Positions 7,825-16,705 of a DNA stretch of 64,000 nt are shown piece by piece. The translations under genes were made by a program, and so were the position numbers. The stretch is taken from NCBI RefSeq assembly GCF_018327705.1, contig NZ_BNEM01000001.1, forward strand, positions 1 through 64,000, read 5' to 3'. The first letter of the stretch is position 1. Each line of letters starts with the position of its first letter. Origin of the DNA: Catellatospora sp. TT07R-123 (GTDB taxonomy: Bacteria > Actinomycetota > Actinomycetes > Mycobacteriales > Micromonosporaceae). Below the pieces are notes generated by a model. The model saw only the letters and a program-made list of their open reading frames with translations. It ran no database searches and was not told where the DNA came from.

Positions 7825-9929
7825 GCATCGGCAGCGTACGCACCCTCGACGGCAACACCTTCGTCGTCAGCGACACCCGCGGTGACATCGACGCCCACCC
7901 CGACGAACCCAACGGGCTGTTCTCCTGGGACACCCGCTTCCTGTCCAAGTGGATCCTCACCGTCAACGGACAGCGCCTCACCCCGCTGTCCACCGACGAC
8001 CTGCACTACTTCGAGAGCCGGTTCTTCCTCGTCCCGGCCACCGGCACCGTCTACGTCGACGCCACCATGTCCGTCATCCGCCGCCGCGCCGTCGTCGACG
8101 GACTGCGCGAGACCCTCACCATCATCAACCACGCCGGACAGGCCGCCGACCTCACCGTACGCATCGACGCCGCCTCCGACTTCGCCGACCTGTTCGAGGT
8201 CAAGGACCACCTCAAGAAGAAGGGCAAGTACTACACCCGCATCACCGACAACCAGCTCCTGCTCGGCTACGAACGCGAGACCTTCCGCCGCGAGACCCTG
8301 ATCATCACCGACGGCGCCGCCCTCGACGACCAGGGCATCACCTACACCGTCCACGTCCCCGCCCACGGCTCGTGGACCACCGACATCCGGGTCTCCCACA
8401 GCATGTGGGGCTGGGCCGAACACCAGCGCCTGGTCTCCAGCAAGCAGCAGCCCCACTCCCGCCGCGACATGGAAGCCGACCTCGCCGCCTGGATGGAGGA
8501 CGCACCCAAACTCGAATGCGACTGGGAACCCCTCAAGCACACCTATCGGCGCAGCCTCATCGACCTCGCCGCCCTGCGCTTCGCCCCCATGACCTCCGGC
8601 GTCCGCTGCCTGCCCGCCGCCGGCCTGCCCTGGTTCATGACCATGTTCGGCCGCGACAGCATCCTCACCAGCCTCCAGGCCCTGCCCTATGTACCGTCCC
8701 TGGCCGCCACCACCCTGCTCGAACTCGGCGCCCGCCAGGGCAGCCGCATCGACGACTTCCGCGACGAGGATCCCGGCAAGATCCTGCACGAGATGCGCTA
8801 CGGCGAGCTCACCGCCTTCGAGGAACGGCCCCACTCCCCCTACTACGGCTCCGCCGACTCCACTCCGCTGTTCCTCATCCTGCTCGACGAATACGAGCGC
8901 TGGACCGGTGACACCGTCCTGGTCAGGCAACTCGAATACGAGGCCCGCGCCGCGCTCAACTGGATCGACGAATACGCCGACCTGCGCGGCGACGGCTACA
9001 TCTGGTACGAGCGCCGCAACAAGGAGACCGGCCTGGAGAACCAGTGCTGGAAAGACTCCTGGGACTCCATCTCCTACCGCGACGGCCGGCTGCCCGGCTT
9101 CCCGCGCGCCACCTGCGAACTGCAGGGCTACGCCTACGACGCCAAGGTGCGCACCGCCCGCCTGGCCCGCACCGTGTGGAAGGACCCCGAGCTCGCCGAC
9201 CGCCTCGAACAGCAGGCCGCCGACCTCAAGGAGCGCTTCAACCGCGACTTCTGGATCGAGGACGGCCAGTACTACGCGCTCGCGCTCGACGCCGACGGCA
9301 CCAAGGTCGACACCCTGTCGTCCAACATCGGCCACCTGCTGTGGAGCGGCATCGTCGACCGCGGCCGCGCCAAGGCCGTCGTCGGGCACCTCATGGGCCC
9401 CCGCCTGTACTCCGGCTGGGGCATCCGCACCCTGGCCGAAGGCGAGGAGCGCTACAACCCCGTCGGCTACCACGTCGGCACCGTCTGGCCGTTCGACAAC
9501 TCCTTCATCGCCTGGGGCCTGCGCCGCTACGGCTACAAGAACGAAGCCGCCCGCCTGGCCGCCGGCATGCTCGACGCCGCCGAGTACTTCGACGGGCGCC
9601 TGCCCGAGGCGTTCTGCGGCTACGACCGCGACATCACCAAGTACCCGGTCCCGTACCCGACCGCGTGCAGCCCGCAGGCGTGGTCCACCGGCACACCCCT
9701 GCTGCTGCTGGGCACCATGCTCGGGCTGCAGGCCGTCGGCAACCATCTCGTCGTCGACCCCGCCCTGCCCGTCGGCATCGGGCACCTGGCGCTGCTCGAC
9801 GTGCCCGGCCGCTGGGGGCGGCGCGACGCGTACGGCCGCGGCCGCGTCCAGGTCCGCGCCACCGACCGCCGCAAACTGCGCCCACAGCTGTCCGGCCTGG
9901 AGGACGTCGTCGCCCGGCGCGAGCAGTAG
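7821..9929 (+). CDS. Glycogen-debranching-type amylo-alpha-1,6-glucosidase family protein
   Basis: The 702-residue protein has an N-terminal glycogen-debranching beta-sandwich domain (about 1-210). It contains FSWDTRFLS and FESRFFLVPATGTVYVD. An alpha/alpha-toroid hydrolase domain (about 230-690) includes AAGLPWFMTMFGRDS, QCWKDSWDSI, and GTVWPFDNSFIAWGL near residue 553. These are characteristic of the GDE_N_bis plus amylo-alpha-1,6-glucosidase family. It probably acts on branched glucans or glucosides in the cytoplasm, since no signal peptide is visible. It ends the C-rich gene run and is coupled to the SCP2 gene. The sugar-handling context (trehalose phosphatase, PfkB) fits a storage-carbohydrate role. 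Confidence 0.83.
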   Translation: MSIGSVRTLDGNTFVVSDTRGDIDAHPDEPNGLFSWDTRFLSKWILTVNGQRLTPLSTDDLHYFESRFFLVPATGTVYVDATMSVIRRRAVVDGLRETLTIINHAGQAADLTVRIDAASDFADLFEVKDHLKKKGKYYTRITDNQLLLGYERETFRRETLIITDGAALDDQGITYTVHVPAHGSWTTDIRVSHSMWGWAEHQRLVSSKQQPHSRRDMEADLAAWMEDAPKLECDWEPLKHTYRRSLIDLAALRFAPMTSGVRCLPAAGLPWFMTMFGRDSILTSLQALPYVPSLAATTLLELGARQGSRIDDFRDEDPGKILHEMRYGELTAFEERPHSPYYGSADSTPLFLILLDEYERWTGDTVLVRQLEYEARAALNWIDEYADLRGDGYIWYERRNKETGLENQCWKDSWDSISYRDGRLPGFPRATCELQGYAYDAKVRTARLARTVWKDPELADRLEQQAADLKERFNRDFWIEDGQYYALALDADGTKVDTLSSNIGHLLWSGIVDRGRAKAVVGHLMGPRLYSGWGIRTLAEGEERYNPVGYHVGTVWPFDNSFIAWGLRRYGYKNEAARLAAGMLDAAEYFDGRLPEAFCGYDRDITKYPVPYPTACSPQAWSTGTPLLLLGTMLGLQAVGNHLVVDPALPVGIGHLALLDVPGRWGRRDAYGRGRVQVRATDRRKLRPQLSGLEDVVARREQ

Positions 9930-9990
9930 GACGCGCCGCTGCCGCCGCCTGCTCGGCAGGTGCGGGCGCGGCAGGCTACGCTGCGCTGCG

Positions 9991-11100
9991 ATGTCCACTG
10001 CGAACGCCGACCCCGAGCTCACCCGGCCCTGCGCCCACTGCGGCAAACCCGTGCCGCAGCGCGCGGCCGCCGGGCGTCCCTTCCGCTACTGCCGCGACAA
10101 CGACGGGATCTGCCAGTCGGCCGCGCGCAACTCGCGGCTGCGCCACCGCAACTCCCCCGGCCTGGCCGGGCAGGTCGCCAAGGCGTACGAGGTGGTCGAA
10201 CGGCTCGAACAGGTCGCCGAGACGCTCATGGAGGCCCTGGAGGTCGAGCTGTCGCCCGCCGGGGTGGAACGGCAGCTCGCCGAGGTGCGCGCCGAGGCGG
10301 CCAACCAGGTCGCCGTCGCGCACACCGAGCGCGACGAGGCGCGCGGAGACGCCGACCGGGCCGCCAAGCAGGTCCGCGAGGCGAACGACACCGCCGAGAA
10401 GACCCGCCAGCAGGCCGAGCAGCAGGTCCAGCAGGCCCGTGCCGCGGCCGAGGCCGAGGTCGCCGCCGCCCGCGCCAACGCCGAGGAGCAGCGCGAACGC
10501 GCCGAACGGGCGGCCACCGCCGCGGCCGCCGCGACCGAGACCGCGCAGGCGGCCAGGTCCGAGCGGGACGAGGCCCGCCGCGACCACGCCGCCGCCGAGG
10601 CGCTGCGGCAGGAGGCATACCGCGACCGCGACGCCACCCGCGCCGCCGCCGACCAGGTGCAGGCCGCGTTCGACCTGGCCCGGGCCGCGGCCGAGGAGGC
10701 CGGGCGGGAGGCCGAGGGTCTGAAGGTCGAGCTGACCCGGGCGCAGCAGCAGACCACGGCGGCCGAGGCCCAGACCGTAGCGATACGGCAGGAGTCCGCG
10801 CGCCAGGTCGAGGAATTGCGGACCGAGCTGGCCCAGCTCCGCACCGCACTGGCCGCGCAGCAGTCCGCGGCGGCGCTGGCCGATCAGAAAGCGCAGCAGC
10901 AGGCCCAGCAGCGGCTGACCGAGGTCACGGTGCTCACCGCCCAGCGCGACGGCGCCCAGGCTGAGGCGGCGGCGCTGCGGGCCCGGGTCGACGAGCTGAC
11001 CGGCCAGGTCGGGCAGCTGGCCAGCACGCTGACCCAGCTGACGGCGAAGCTGACCGTGCCCGCGCAGCCGGTGTCCCCGGCCGAGCCCACCACCGCCTAA
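9991..11100 (+). CDS. Zinc-finger-like N-terminus plus long coiled coil, function unknown
   Basis: A 369-residue protein. Residues 14-41 contain Cys14-x2-Cys17-x16-Cys34-x6-Cys41, a possible zinc site (CAHCGKP ... FRYCRDNDGICQ). From about residue 60 to 350 it is almost entirely a Glu/Ala/Gln/Arg-rich coiled coil with heptad-like repetition, ending in a Pro-rich tail. There is no signal peptide or transmembrane segment. The architecture resembles cytoskeletal or DNA-associated scaffold proteins such as DivIVA/Scy-like filaments, but I recognise no specific family. It stands alone, with convergent genes downstream. Confidence 0.75.
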   Translation: MSTANADPELTRPCAHCGKPVPQRAAAGRPFRYCRDNDGICQSAARNSRLRHRNSPGLAGQVAKAYEVVERLEQVAETLMEALEVELSPAGVERQLAEVRAEAANQVAVAHTERDEARGDADRAAKQVREANDTAEKTRQQAEQQVQQARAAAEAEVAAARANAEEQRERAERAATAAAAATETAQAARSERDEARRDHAAAEALRQEAYRDRDATRAAADQVQAAFDLARAAAEEAGREAEGLKVELTRAQQQTTAAEAQTVAIRQESARQVEELRTELAQLRTALAAQQSAAALADQKAQQQAQQRLTEVTVLTAQRDGAQAEAAALRARVDELTGQVGQLASTLTQLTAKLTVPAQPVSPAEPTTA

Positions 11101-11159
11101 CGGCGGGCCGGGCGGCGCACGCGTCCGGACCCCGACACGGCGCGGCCGGGTCCGTCGGC

Positions 11160-11639
11160 CTACAGGGCGAGCTCGTATGCCAGAAGCCGGCGGCCCTCCC
11201 AGGTCTGATCGCATCCGGGGACGCGCTGGAAGCCCAGACGCGTGTACAGGCGCTGCGCGGTGAGCATCGGTGCCTGGGTGGCGAGGACAGCGCGGTGACA
11301 TCCGGCGTGGCGAGCGCGGTCGAGGCAGGCGGTGACCAGTGCCGTGGCGATGCCGCGGCGGCGCGCGTCCGGTGCGGTCGCCAGCAGCCGGATCTCGGCA
11401 TCGCCGCGGTGGGCGAGGTGGACCAGCGGACTCGGCGGCCGACACACGACCACATGTCCGAGCAGTCCGTGCCCGTCGGCGGCCACCAGCGTCCACGTGT
11501 GCGGAGCAGCGCTGCGTCCGGCCACGTCCAGGAGCAGACTGCGATGATGGGCCGGGGTGTACCCCTCGCTCATGAAGGTGTCGTCCAACAGCTTCCGGGC
11601 TGCGACGAAATCCGACGCGGCGATGGGGCGGATGACCAT
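11160..11639 (-). CDS. GNAT-family N-acetyltransferase
   Basis: A 159-residue single GNAT domain. IRPIAASDF opens the fold, LLATAPDARRRGIATALV is motif A with the acetyl-CoA pyrophosphate loop (RRRGIA), and AQRLYTRLGFQRV is motif B. The substrate is unknown. It lies 8 bases downstream of the GyrI-like gene on the same strand, so the two probably form an operon. Confidence 0.85.
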   Translation of the reverse strand: MVIRPIAASDFVAARKLLDDTFMSEGYTPAHHRSLLLDVAGRSAAPHTWTLVAADGHGLLGHVVVCRPPSPLVHLAHRGDAEIRLLATAPDARRRGIATALVTACLDRARHAGCHRAVLATQAPMLTAQRLYTRLGFQRVPGCDQTWEGRRLLAYELAL

Positions 11640-11647
11640 GTGGCTGC

Positions 11648-12154
11648 TCAGTCGGCCAGGCGGAAGGCCAGTTCGGTGTCCCACTCGTTCATGTCCGGCT
11701 GCTCCATCGGGTTGGTGTGGTAGCTCTCCAGGCGGCTGGTCCAGCGCTCGCCGTCGGCGGTGGGCGTCATGTCCCAGCGCAGGTCCTGCTGCTGGGCCCA
11801 GTCGAGCAGGGCTCCGGTGACGCCGACCAGTTCCATGGGGTGACCGTGGTGGATCACCGTGACGTACCGTCCGGCGGGCAGGACCGCGCCGAAGACGTCG
11901 CCCTCGCCGGTGATCTCGGCCGCGACCGGGACCCCCGCCTCCATCACCAGCTCGCGGTCCATGTCGATCAGGTTGTACTTGAGGAACGGCGCCCCGGCCG
12001 GGGCGATGCCGCGGGCGGCCAGCCAGCCGATGATCTCGGGGATGCGGTCGGCGATCTCCGGGATGGAGTGCATGGTGACGGTCCGTTTGATTCCCGCGTA
12101 CGGCTGAGCGGCCCGGTCGGTGATGGCCGGGTGCACCGGCGGCGTCGAGGTCAC
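11648..12154 (-). CDS. GyrI-like small-molecule-binding (effector-binding) domain protein
   Basis: The 168-residue protein has the effector-binding/GyrI-like layout. An opening YAGIKRTVTMHSIPEIADRI is followed by FLKYNLIDMDRELVMEAGVPVA, a GRYVTVIHHGHP strand, and a C-terminal segment (MNEWDTELAFRLAD) giving the final strands. Such stand-alone domains bind amphipathic small molecules and occur in multidrug-resistance contexts. I chose the GTG at 12154 because an upstream ATG at 12265 would extend into the divergent VOC gene's leader. It probably forms an operon with the following GNAT gene. Confidence 0.75.
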   Translation of the reverse strand: MTSTPPVHPAITDRAAQPYAGIKRTVTMHSIPEIADRIPEIIGWLAARGIAPAGAPFLKYNLIDMDRELVMEAGVPVAAEITGEGDVFGAVLPAGRYVTVIHHGHPMELVGVTGALLDWAQQQDLRWDMTPTADGERWTSRLESYHTNPMEQPDMNEWDTELAFRLAD

Positions 12155-12263
12155 GGCTCCATTGTGCGGTCCGGGCCCGCACCGCGCAGGGCGGCGGAAG
12201 GCGTGGCGCGCGATCTGCGGTCGAACCGCTGGTGTGTCAGCCCCCGGCGGTAGCGTCGCGGGC

Positions 12264-12710
12264 ATGGCAGCGAACTTTCAGATCTCGGTCGACTGCGCCG
12301 ACCCGCACGCCCTGGCCCGGTTCTGGGCGCAGGCGCTGGAGTGGGAGGTGGAGCGGCACGGCGACTTCATCAAGCAGATGCTGGACGCCGGGCACGCCAC
12401 CCCAGCCGACGTGATCACACTCGACGGCGAGCTGGTGTGGAGCACGGCCGCGGCGATCCGCGATCCGCAGGCGCCGGTGAACGGGCGCGGCTCCCCGGTC
12501 CGGTCCCGGATGATCTTCCAGGTGGTGCCGGAGGGCAAGACGGCCAAGAACCGGTTCCACCTGGACGTGAACTTCGAGGGGGTCGACAAGGAGGTCACGG
12601 CGGCGCGGATGGAGCAGCTGGGCGCGAAGCGGCTGTGGGACGGGCAGCAGGGTCCGCACTCGTGGATCGCGATGGCCGACCCGGAGGGCAACGAGTTCTG
12701 CGTGTCCTGA
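12264..12710 (+). CDS. VOC (glyoxalase/bleomycin-resistance-like) family protein
   Basis: A 148-residue protein with two beta-alpha-beta-beta-beta modules. The opening ISVDCADPHALARFWAQAL is typical of actinobacterial VOC/glyoxalase-like proteins. FHLDVNFE and the terminal WIAMADPEGNEFCV complete the fold. The last part carries the usual Glu of the metal or substrate site. Substrate and metal dependence are unknown. It is transcribed divergently from the GyrI-like gene and followed by a strong hairpin. Confidence 0.82.
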   Translation: MAANFQISVDCADPHALARFWAQALEWEVERHGDFIKQMLDAGHATPADVITLDGELVWSTAAAIRDPQAPVNGRGSPVRSRMIFQVVPEGKTAKNRFHLDVNFEGVDKEVTAARMEQLGAKRLWDGQQGPHSWIAMADPEGNEFCVS

Positions 12711-12726
12711 GACGACAGCGCCTTCG

Positions 12727-12769
12727 ACAGGGCGTACGGCCGAACGGTGGAGTCGGGCGTACGCCCTGT
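12727..12769 (+). terminator. Hairpin with perfect 12-bp arms after the VOC gene
   Basis: ACAGGGCGTACG (12727-12738) pairs with CGTACGCCCTGT (12758-12769) around a 19-base loop, 17 bases past the VOC stop. It is a likely intrinsic terminator of the actinobacterial type without a U-run. Confidence 0.55.
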
Positions 12770-12986
12770 GTCGTGGGCGGCGGTCCCCGGGGCTGAGGTT
12801 TGGCGGCGTCGCACTGGCGGTGCGATGCCGGGGGGAGGCCCGTTGCTATTACTCGTGCGACGTTCATTCACGTCAGGTGTCGGACCGGTCGCGCTTCGCA
12901 GGCAGTCGCCGCGCGGAGGGCGAGTAGTGAAGGCGCCTGCCCCGCCGGGACAGGCGTATGCGTGCCTCCGAGCATGAGCGGGTGCC

Positions 12987-15257
12987 ATGAGAAGACCGCG
13001 CAACCCCGGTCTCCGGAACAAGATCGTCGCCGTACTGGCGTCGCTGGTGGCGCTGTGGGCGTTCGCCGCCTACGTCACCGTGGGCGAGGGCGTCAGCCTG
13101 GTATGGCTGGCCACGCTGGAGCAGCAGGTCGCCAAGCCGACCGAGGCGCTGATCGCGGCGGTGCAGGAGGAGCGGCGCGAGTCGGCCGCCTACGCCGCGG
13201 CGGGCACGGCCGGGTCGCGTACCGCGCTGGAGGCCGCGCGCGCCACGACCGATCAGGCGGTGGCGAAGCTGCGGCACGCGCTGGAGGGCACCGCGGCGCG
13301 CTGGTCGACCAGCGCCGCCAGCGACGCCCGCCTGGCCGACCTGCTCACGGGCCTGGACACGCTGCGGACGCACCGGGCCGCGCTGGACGCCGGCCGGGTG
13401 GACCGGATCGCGACCACGGACTACTTCACCGGCCTGACCCAGCTCGGCTTCGACGTGTACGACACCTACACCGCCTGGGACGACTCCGAGGTCATCTACC
13501 ACACCTCGACGCTGGTCCTGCTCACCCACAGCCAGGAGATGATCTCGCGGGAGGACGCGGTGGTCGCCGGGGTCATCGGCGCGAACCGCTTCGGCGAGAC
13601 CGACCGGGCCGCGCTCACCCAGCTCGTCGGCGCCCAGCGGTACCTGTCCCGGCAGGTCGCCGACCGGCTGCCGATGCCCGACCGGGGCGAGTACCAGAAG
13701 CTGCTGGGCGGGCCCGAACTGGCCGGGCTGCGCCTGCTGGAGGAGCAGCTGATGTCGGCCCGGCCGGGAGCGGCGCCGTCGGCCGACGCGGGCACGTGGC
13801 GGGCCGCGACCACCGGTGCGATCGAGGCGCTGCGCACGCTGGTGCTGAAACTGGCCGACCTGACCGTGGTCCGGTTCCGGGGCGCCGCGATCTGGATCAT
13901 CGTCCGGCTGGTGCTGGCCGCGGGCCTGGGGCTGGTCGCGGTGGTCGCGTCGATCCGGTTCACCATCCGATCGCTGCGCAACCTGCAGGACCAGCTCGCC
14001 GAGCTGCGCGTGGCGGCGCTGGACCTGGCGCAGCAGCGGCTGCCCCGGGTGGTGGAGCGGCTGCGGCTGGGCGAGGAGGTCGACGTCGCCGAGGCCGCGC
14101 CGCCGCTGGCGTACGGGGCCGACGACATCGGGCAGGTCGGGCACGCCTTCAACGAGGTGCAGCAGACCGCGATCCAGGCCACCGTCGACCAGGCGGCGCT
14201 GCGGCGCAACGTACGCGACGTGTTCCTGAGCCTCGCCCACCGCATCCAGGCGCTGGTGCACCGCCAGCTCAAACTCATCGACCACATGGAACGCCAGGCC
14301 GTCACCGACTCCGAGCTGGCCGACCTGTTCCGCATCGACCACCTGGCCACCCGGATGCGCCGCAACGCCGAGAACCTGATCGTGCTCGCCGGGGTGCCCG
14401 CCAGCCGCACCTGGGGCGGCCCGGTGCCGCTGATCGACGTCATCCGGGCCGCGCTGGCCGAGGTCGAGGACTACCCCCGGGTGCGGCTGCGCTCGGCCGA
14501 CACCGCGGCCGTGGCCGGGCGGGCCGTCGGGGACCTGATCCACCTGCTGGCCGAGCTGATGGAGAACGCGCTGTCGTTCTCCCCGCCGACCACGGTCGTC
14601 GTGGTCACCGGCCGCGCCGTGCCCACCGGGTACCTCATCGAGATCGAGGACCGGGGCCTGGGCATGACCGATCTCGACCTGGCCGAGGCCAACCGGCAGC
14701 TGGCCGACCCGCCGGAGTTCCAGCTCGCCGCCGCCGCCCGCCTCGGCTTCTACGTGGTGGGCCGCCTGGCCCAGCGCCACCGCATCGAGGTGCGGCTGCG
14801 CCGCTCGGCCGGCGACGGCGTCATCGCCGCAGTGCTGGTGGACGAGGCGTTCCTGGGCGGCGACGGCACCGGCACCGACCGGCCGCACGAGCGGCTGCTG
14901 GCCACCGTCGCGGCGGCCACCGCCGTCGCCCCGCCGTTGCGGGACGTGCCCGCCGCCGACGCCGTACGCGCCGACACGCCGCCCGGCGGCACCCCGGCGC
15001 TGCCCGGCGCGCCCGCACCCGACACCGCGTACACCCCCGCCGGGCTGCCCTGGCGGGACAAACGCCCCAAGCACCCGGCGCCACCACCGCCGGGCCTGAT
15101 CCCGCGACCGCGGGACCTGCACGAACTGGAAAAGGCGGCGGCCGCGTACCCGAACGGTCGCACGCCGGAAGAGGTCGGCCGGTTCCTGGCCGCCTACGTC
15201 AACGCGGTCCAGCAGGGCCGCGAGCGCGCCGAGCGGTCCGGACCCGCCGCCGGCTGA
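12987..15257 (+). CDS. cvnA: Conservon sensor-kinase-like protein (CvnA) with nitrate/nitrite-sensing-type extracellular domain
   Basis: A 756-residue membrane protein. A first transmembrane helix lies at about 12-32, a large helical extracellular domain of the NIT type follows, and a second helix lies at about 300-325. A HAMP-like linker, a dimerisation helix pair around VHRQLKLIDHMERQ, and a GHKL ATPase domain come next, with N box LMENALSF (about 522-529) and DRGLGM (about 554). A Pro/Ala-rich tail ends it. The canonical phospho-acceptor H-box is not obvious, as usual in conservon CvnA proteins. It heads a complete cvnABCD set, which in Streptomyces acts as a membrane-associated signalling complex resembling a G-protein-coupled receptor. 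Confidence 0.85.
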   Translation: MRRPRNPGLRNKIVAVLASLVALWAFAAYVTVGEGVSLVWLATLEQQVAKPTEALIAAVQEERRESAAYAAAGTAGSRTALEAARATTDQAVAKLRHALEGTAARWSTSAASDARLADLLTGLDTLRTHRAALDAGRVDRIATTDYFTGLTQLGFDVYDTYTAWDDSEVIYHTSTLVLLTHSQEMISREDAVVAGVIGANRFGETDRAALTQLVGAQRYLSRQVADRLPMPDRGEYQKLLGGPELAGLRLLEEQLMSARPGAAPSADAGTWRAATTGAIEALRTLVLKLADLTVVRFRGAAIWIIVRLVLAAGLGLVAVVASIRFTIRSLRNLQDQLAELRVAALDLAQQRLPRVVERLRLGEEVDVAEAAPPLAYGADDIGQVGHAFNEVQQTAIQATVDQAALRRNVRDVFLSLAHRIQALVHRQLKLIDHMERQAVTDSELADLFRIDHLATRMRRNAENLIVLAGVPASRTWGGPVPLIDVIRAALAEVEDYPRVRLRSADTAAVAGRAVGDLIHLLAELMENALSFSPPTTVVVVTGRAVPTGYLIEIEDRGLGMTDLDLAEANRQLADPPEFQLAAAARLGFYVVGRLAQRHRIEVRLRRSAGDGVIAAVLVDEAFLGGDGTGTDRPHERLLATVAAATAVAPPLRDVPAADAVRADTPPGGTPALPGAPAPDTAYTPAGLPWRDKRPKHPAPPPPGLIPRPRDLHELEKAAAAYPNGRTPEEVGRFLAAYVNAVQQGRERAERSGPAAG

Positions 15258-15284
15258 CCGTCCCTCCCCACAGGAAGTCGAGCC

Positions 15285-15704
15285 ATGTCCGACAAGACAG
15301 CCACCGCCAACGCCGACCTAGCCTGGCTGGTCGACGACCTCGTCCACCGCGTCGTGGAAGCCCGCTACGCCGTGATCCTGTCCACCGACGGGCTGCTGGT
15401 CGCGGCCTCGCGGGGCCTGGAGCGCGGCGACGCCGAGCACCTGGCCGCAGCCGCGGCCGGGATGAGCAGCCTGGCCCGGGGCGCGGGCCGCCACTTCGGC
15501 GACAGCGTCGTACGCCGCACGATGATCGAGTTCGGGACCGGGTACCTGTTCGTCACCTCGGCGGGCAACGGCGCCTGCCTGGCGGTGGTGACCGGCACCG
15601 GCATCGACGTCGGCGTCGCCGCGTACGAGATGGAGATGCTCGTCGTGCGGGTCGGGCAGTACATCACCACGCCGATGCGCGCCCCCTCGGTGCAGGCCCG
15701 CTGA
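15285..15704 (+). CDS. cvnB: Roadblock/LC7 domain protein (CvnB)
   Basis: A 139-residue Roadblock/LC7 protein. DLAWLVDDLVHRVVEARYAV, LSTDGLLVAASRGLERGDAEHLAAAAAGM and the C-terminal YEMEMLVVRVGQYITP-like segment are hallmark conservon features. In the family it probably regulates the neighbouring GTPase (CvnD), as Roadblock proteins do for Ras-like GTPases. It lies 27 bases after cvnA and 7 bases before cvnC. Confidence 0.9.
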   Translation: MSDKTATANADLAWLVDDLVHRVVEARYAVILSTDGLLVAASRGLERGDAEHLAAAAAGMSSLARGAGRHFGDSVVRRTMIEFGTGYLFVTSAGNGACLAVVTGTGIDVGVAAYEMEMLVVRVGQYITTPMRAPSVQAR

Positions 15705-15711
15705 CCGGCGC

Positions 15712-16095
15712 ATGGACGGCAGCAGCGCCCCCGCCGGCGGCGGGTGGGCCCAGGAGGACGCCGGACCGACGGTCCGGCCGTACGCGATGACCTCCGGCCG
15801 CACCCGCCCGGCGCGGGGCGCGTTCGACCTGATCTCCATCGTGATGGCGCTGCGGTCCCCCGCCGCGCACGACGGCACCGTGCCGGAGGCCGAGCAGATC
15901 CTGCGGTGCTGCCAGCTGCCGGTATCGGTGGCCGAGCTCGCCGCCCGCCTCGACCTGCCGGCGGGCACCGTCAAGGTGCTGCTGGGCGATCTGCTCGCCC
16001 AGCAGCTCATCGCCACCAGATCCCCCGCGCCGGACCTCGGTACGCCGAACCGGCCCATCCTCCAGGCGGTCATCCATGGACTCCGCGCTCTCTGA
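15712..16095 (+). CDS. cvnC: DUF742 protein (CvnC)
   Basis: A 127-residue DUF742 protein. It has the signature VRPYAMTSGRTRP near the N-terminus, then PEAEQILRCCQLPVSVAELAARLDLPAGTVKVLLGDLLAQQL, a winged-helix-like region. The usual hydrophobic IHGLRAL end overlaps the next gene by 20 bases. In conservons this protein accompanies CvnB and CvnD, and its exact function is unsettled. The long overlap with cvnD suggests coupled translation. Confidence 0.88.
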   Translation: MDGSSAPAGGGWAQEDAGPTVRPYAMTSGRTRPARGAFDLISIVMALRSPAAHDGTVPEAEQILRCCQLPVSVAELAARLDLPAGTVKVLLGDLLAQQLIATRSPAPDLGTPNRPILQAVIHGLRAL

Positions 16096-16660
16096 CATCC
16101 CGGCCGACATGACGTACACCCTGCCCACCGCCGTGAAGATCCTCATCGCGGGGCACTTCGGGGTCGGCAAGACCACCATGGTCGGGTCGGTCAGCGAGAT
16201 CCTGCCGCTGCGCACGGAGGAGCTGCTCACCGACGCCGGGGTCGGCATCGACGACCTGTCCGGGGTCGAGGCCAAGAACACCACCACCGTCGCGATGGAC
16301 TTCGGACGGATCACCATCAGCGACGACCTGGTGCTGTACCTGTTCGGCACGCCCGGCCAGGAGCGGTTCTCGTTCGTGTGGGACGAGCTGTCACTGGGTG
16401 CGCTGGGCGCGGTCGTGCTGGCCGACACCCGGCGGCTGAAGGACAGCTGGGCCAGCATCGGCTACTTCGAGCAGCGGCAGACGCCGTTCGTGGTCGCGGT
16501 CAACTGCTTCGACGACGGGGAGCAGTACACCCCGGCCGACGTGCAGCTGGCGCTCAACCTGGAGCCGCAGGTGCCGGTGCTGCTGTGCGACGCCCGCCGC
16601 CGCGACTCCTCCAAGCAGGTGCTGGTCCGCCTCGTGGAGCACGTGCTGTCCGGAGCGTGA
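16076..16660 (+). CDS. cvnD: Small GTP/ATP-binding protein of the conservon (CvnD)
   Basis: A 194-residue Ras/Arf-like P-loop protein. It has Walker A GHFGVGKTTM (26-35), the switch region ENTTTVAMDFGRI-type segment (KNTTTVAMDFGRI), FGTPGQERF in place of DTAGQE, and VNCFD matching NKxD. It completes the conservon. CvnD-type GTPases switch between nucleotide states with the Roadblock partner. The gene is followed at once by a strong hairpin terminator. Confidence 0.9.
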   Translation: MDSALSDIPADMTYTLPTAVKILIAGHFGVGKTTMVGSVSEILPLRTEELLTDAGVGIDDLSGVEAKNTTTVAMDFGRITISDDLVLYLFGTPGQERFSFVWDELSLGALGAVVLADTRRLKDSWASIGYFEQRQTPFVVAVNCFDDGEQYTPADVQLALNLEPQVPVLLCDARRRDSSKQVLVRLVEHVLSGA

Positions 16661-16668
16661 GACGCCAG

Positions 16669-16698
16669 GCGGCGGGCGCCCGGCGGGGCGCCCGCCGC
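16669..16698. terminator. Hairpin with perfect 13-bp arms between convergent genes
   Basis: GCGGCGGGCGCCC (16669-16681) pairs with GGGCGCCCGCCGC (16686-16698) with a 4-base loop, 8 bases after the cvnD stop. The same hairpin lies at the end of the convergent small secreted-protein gene, so it may terminate both. Confidence 0.65.
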
Positions 16699-16705
16699 GG
16701 TCCGG

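Noticed and set aside
7023..10046. Long antisense frame opposite the debranching-enzyme region
   Set aside because: The peptide is compositionally biased (Gly/Val/Gln) with no domain; the plus-strand genes are convincing.
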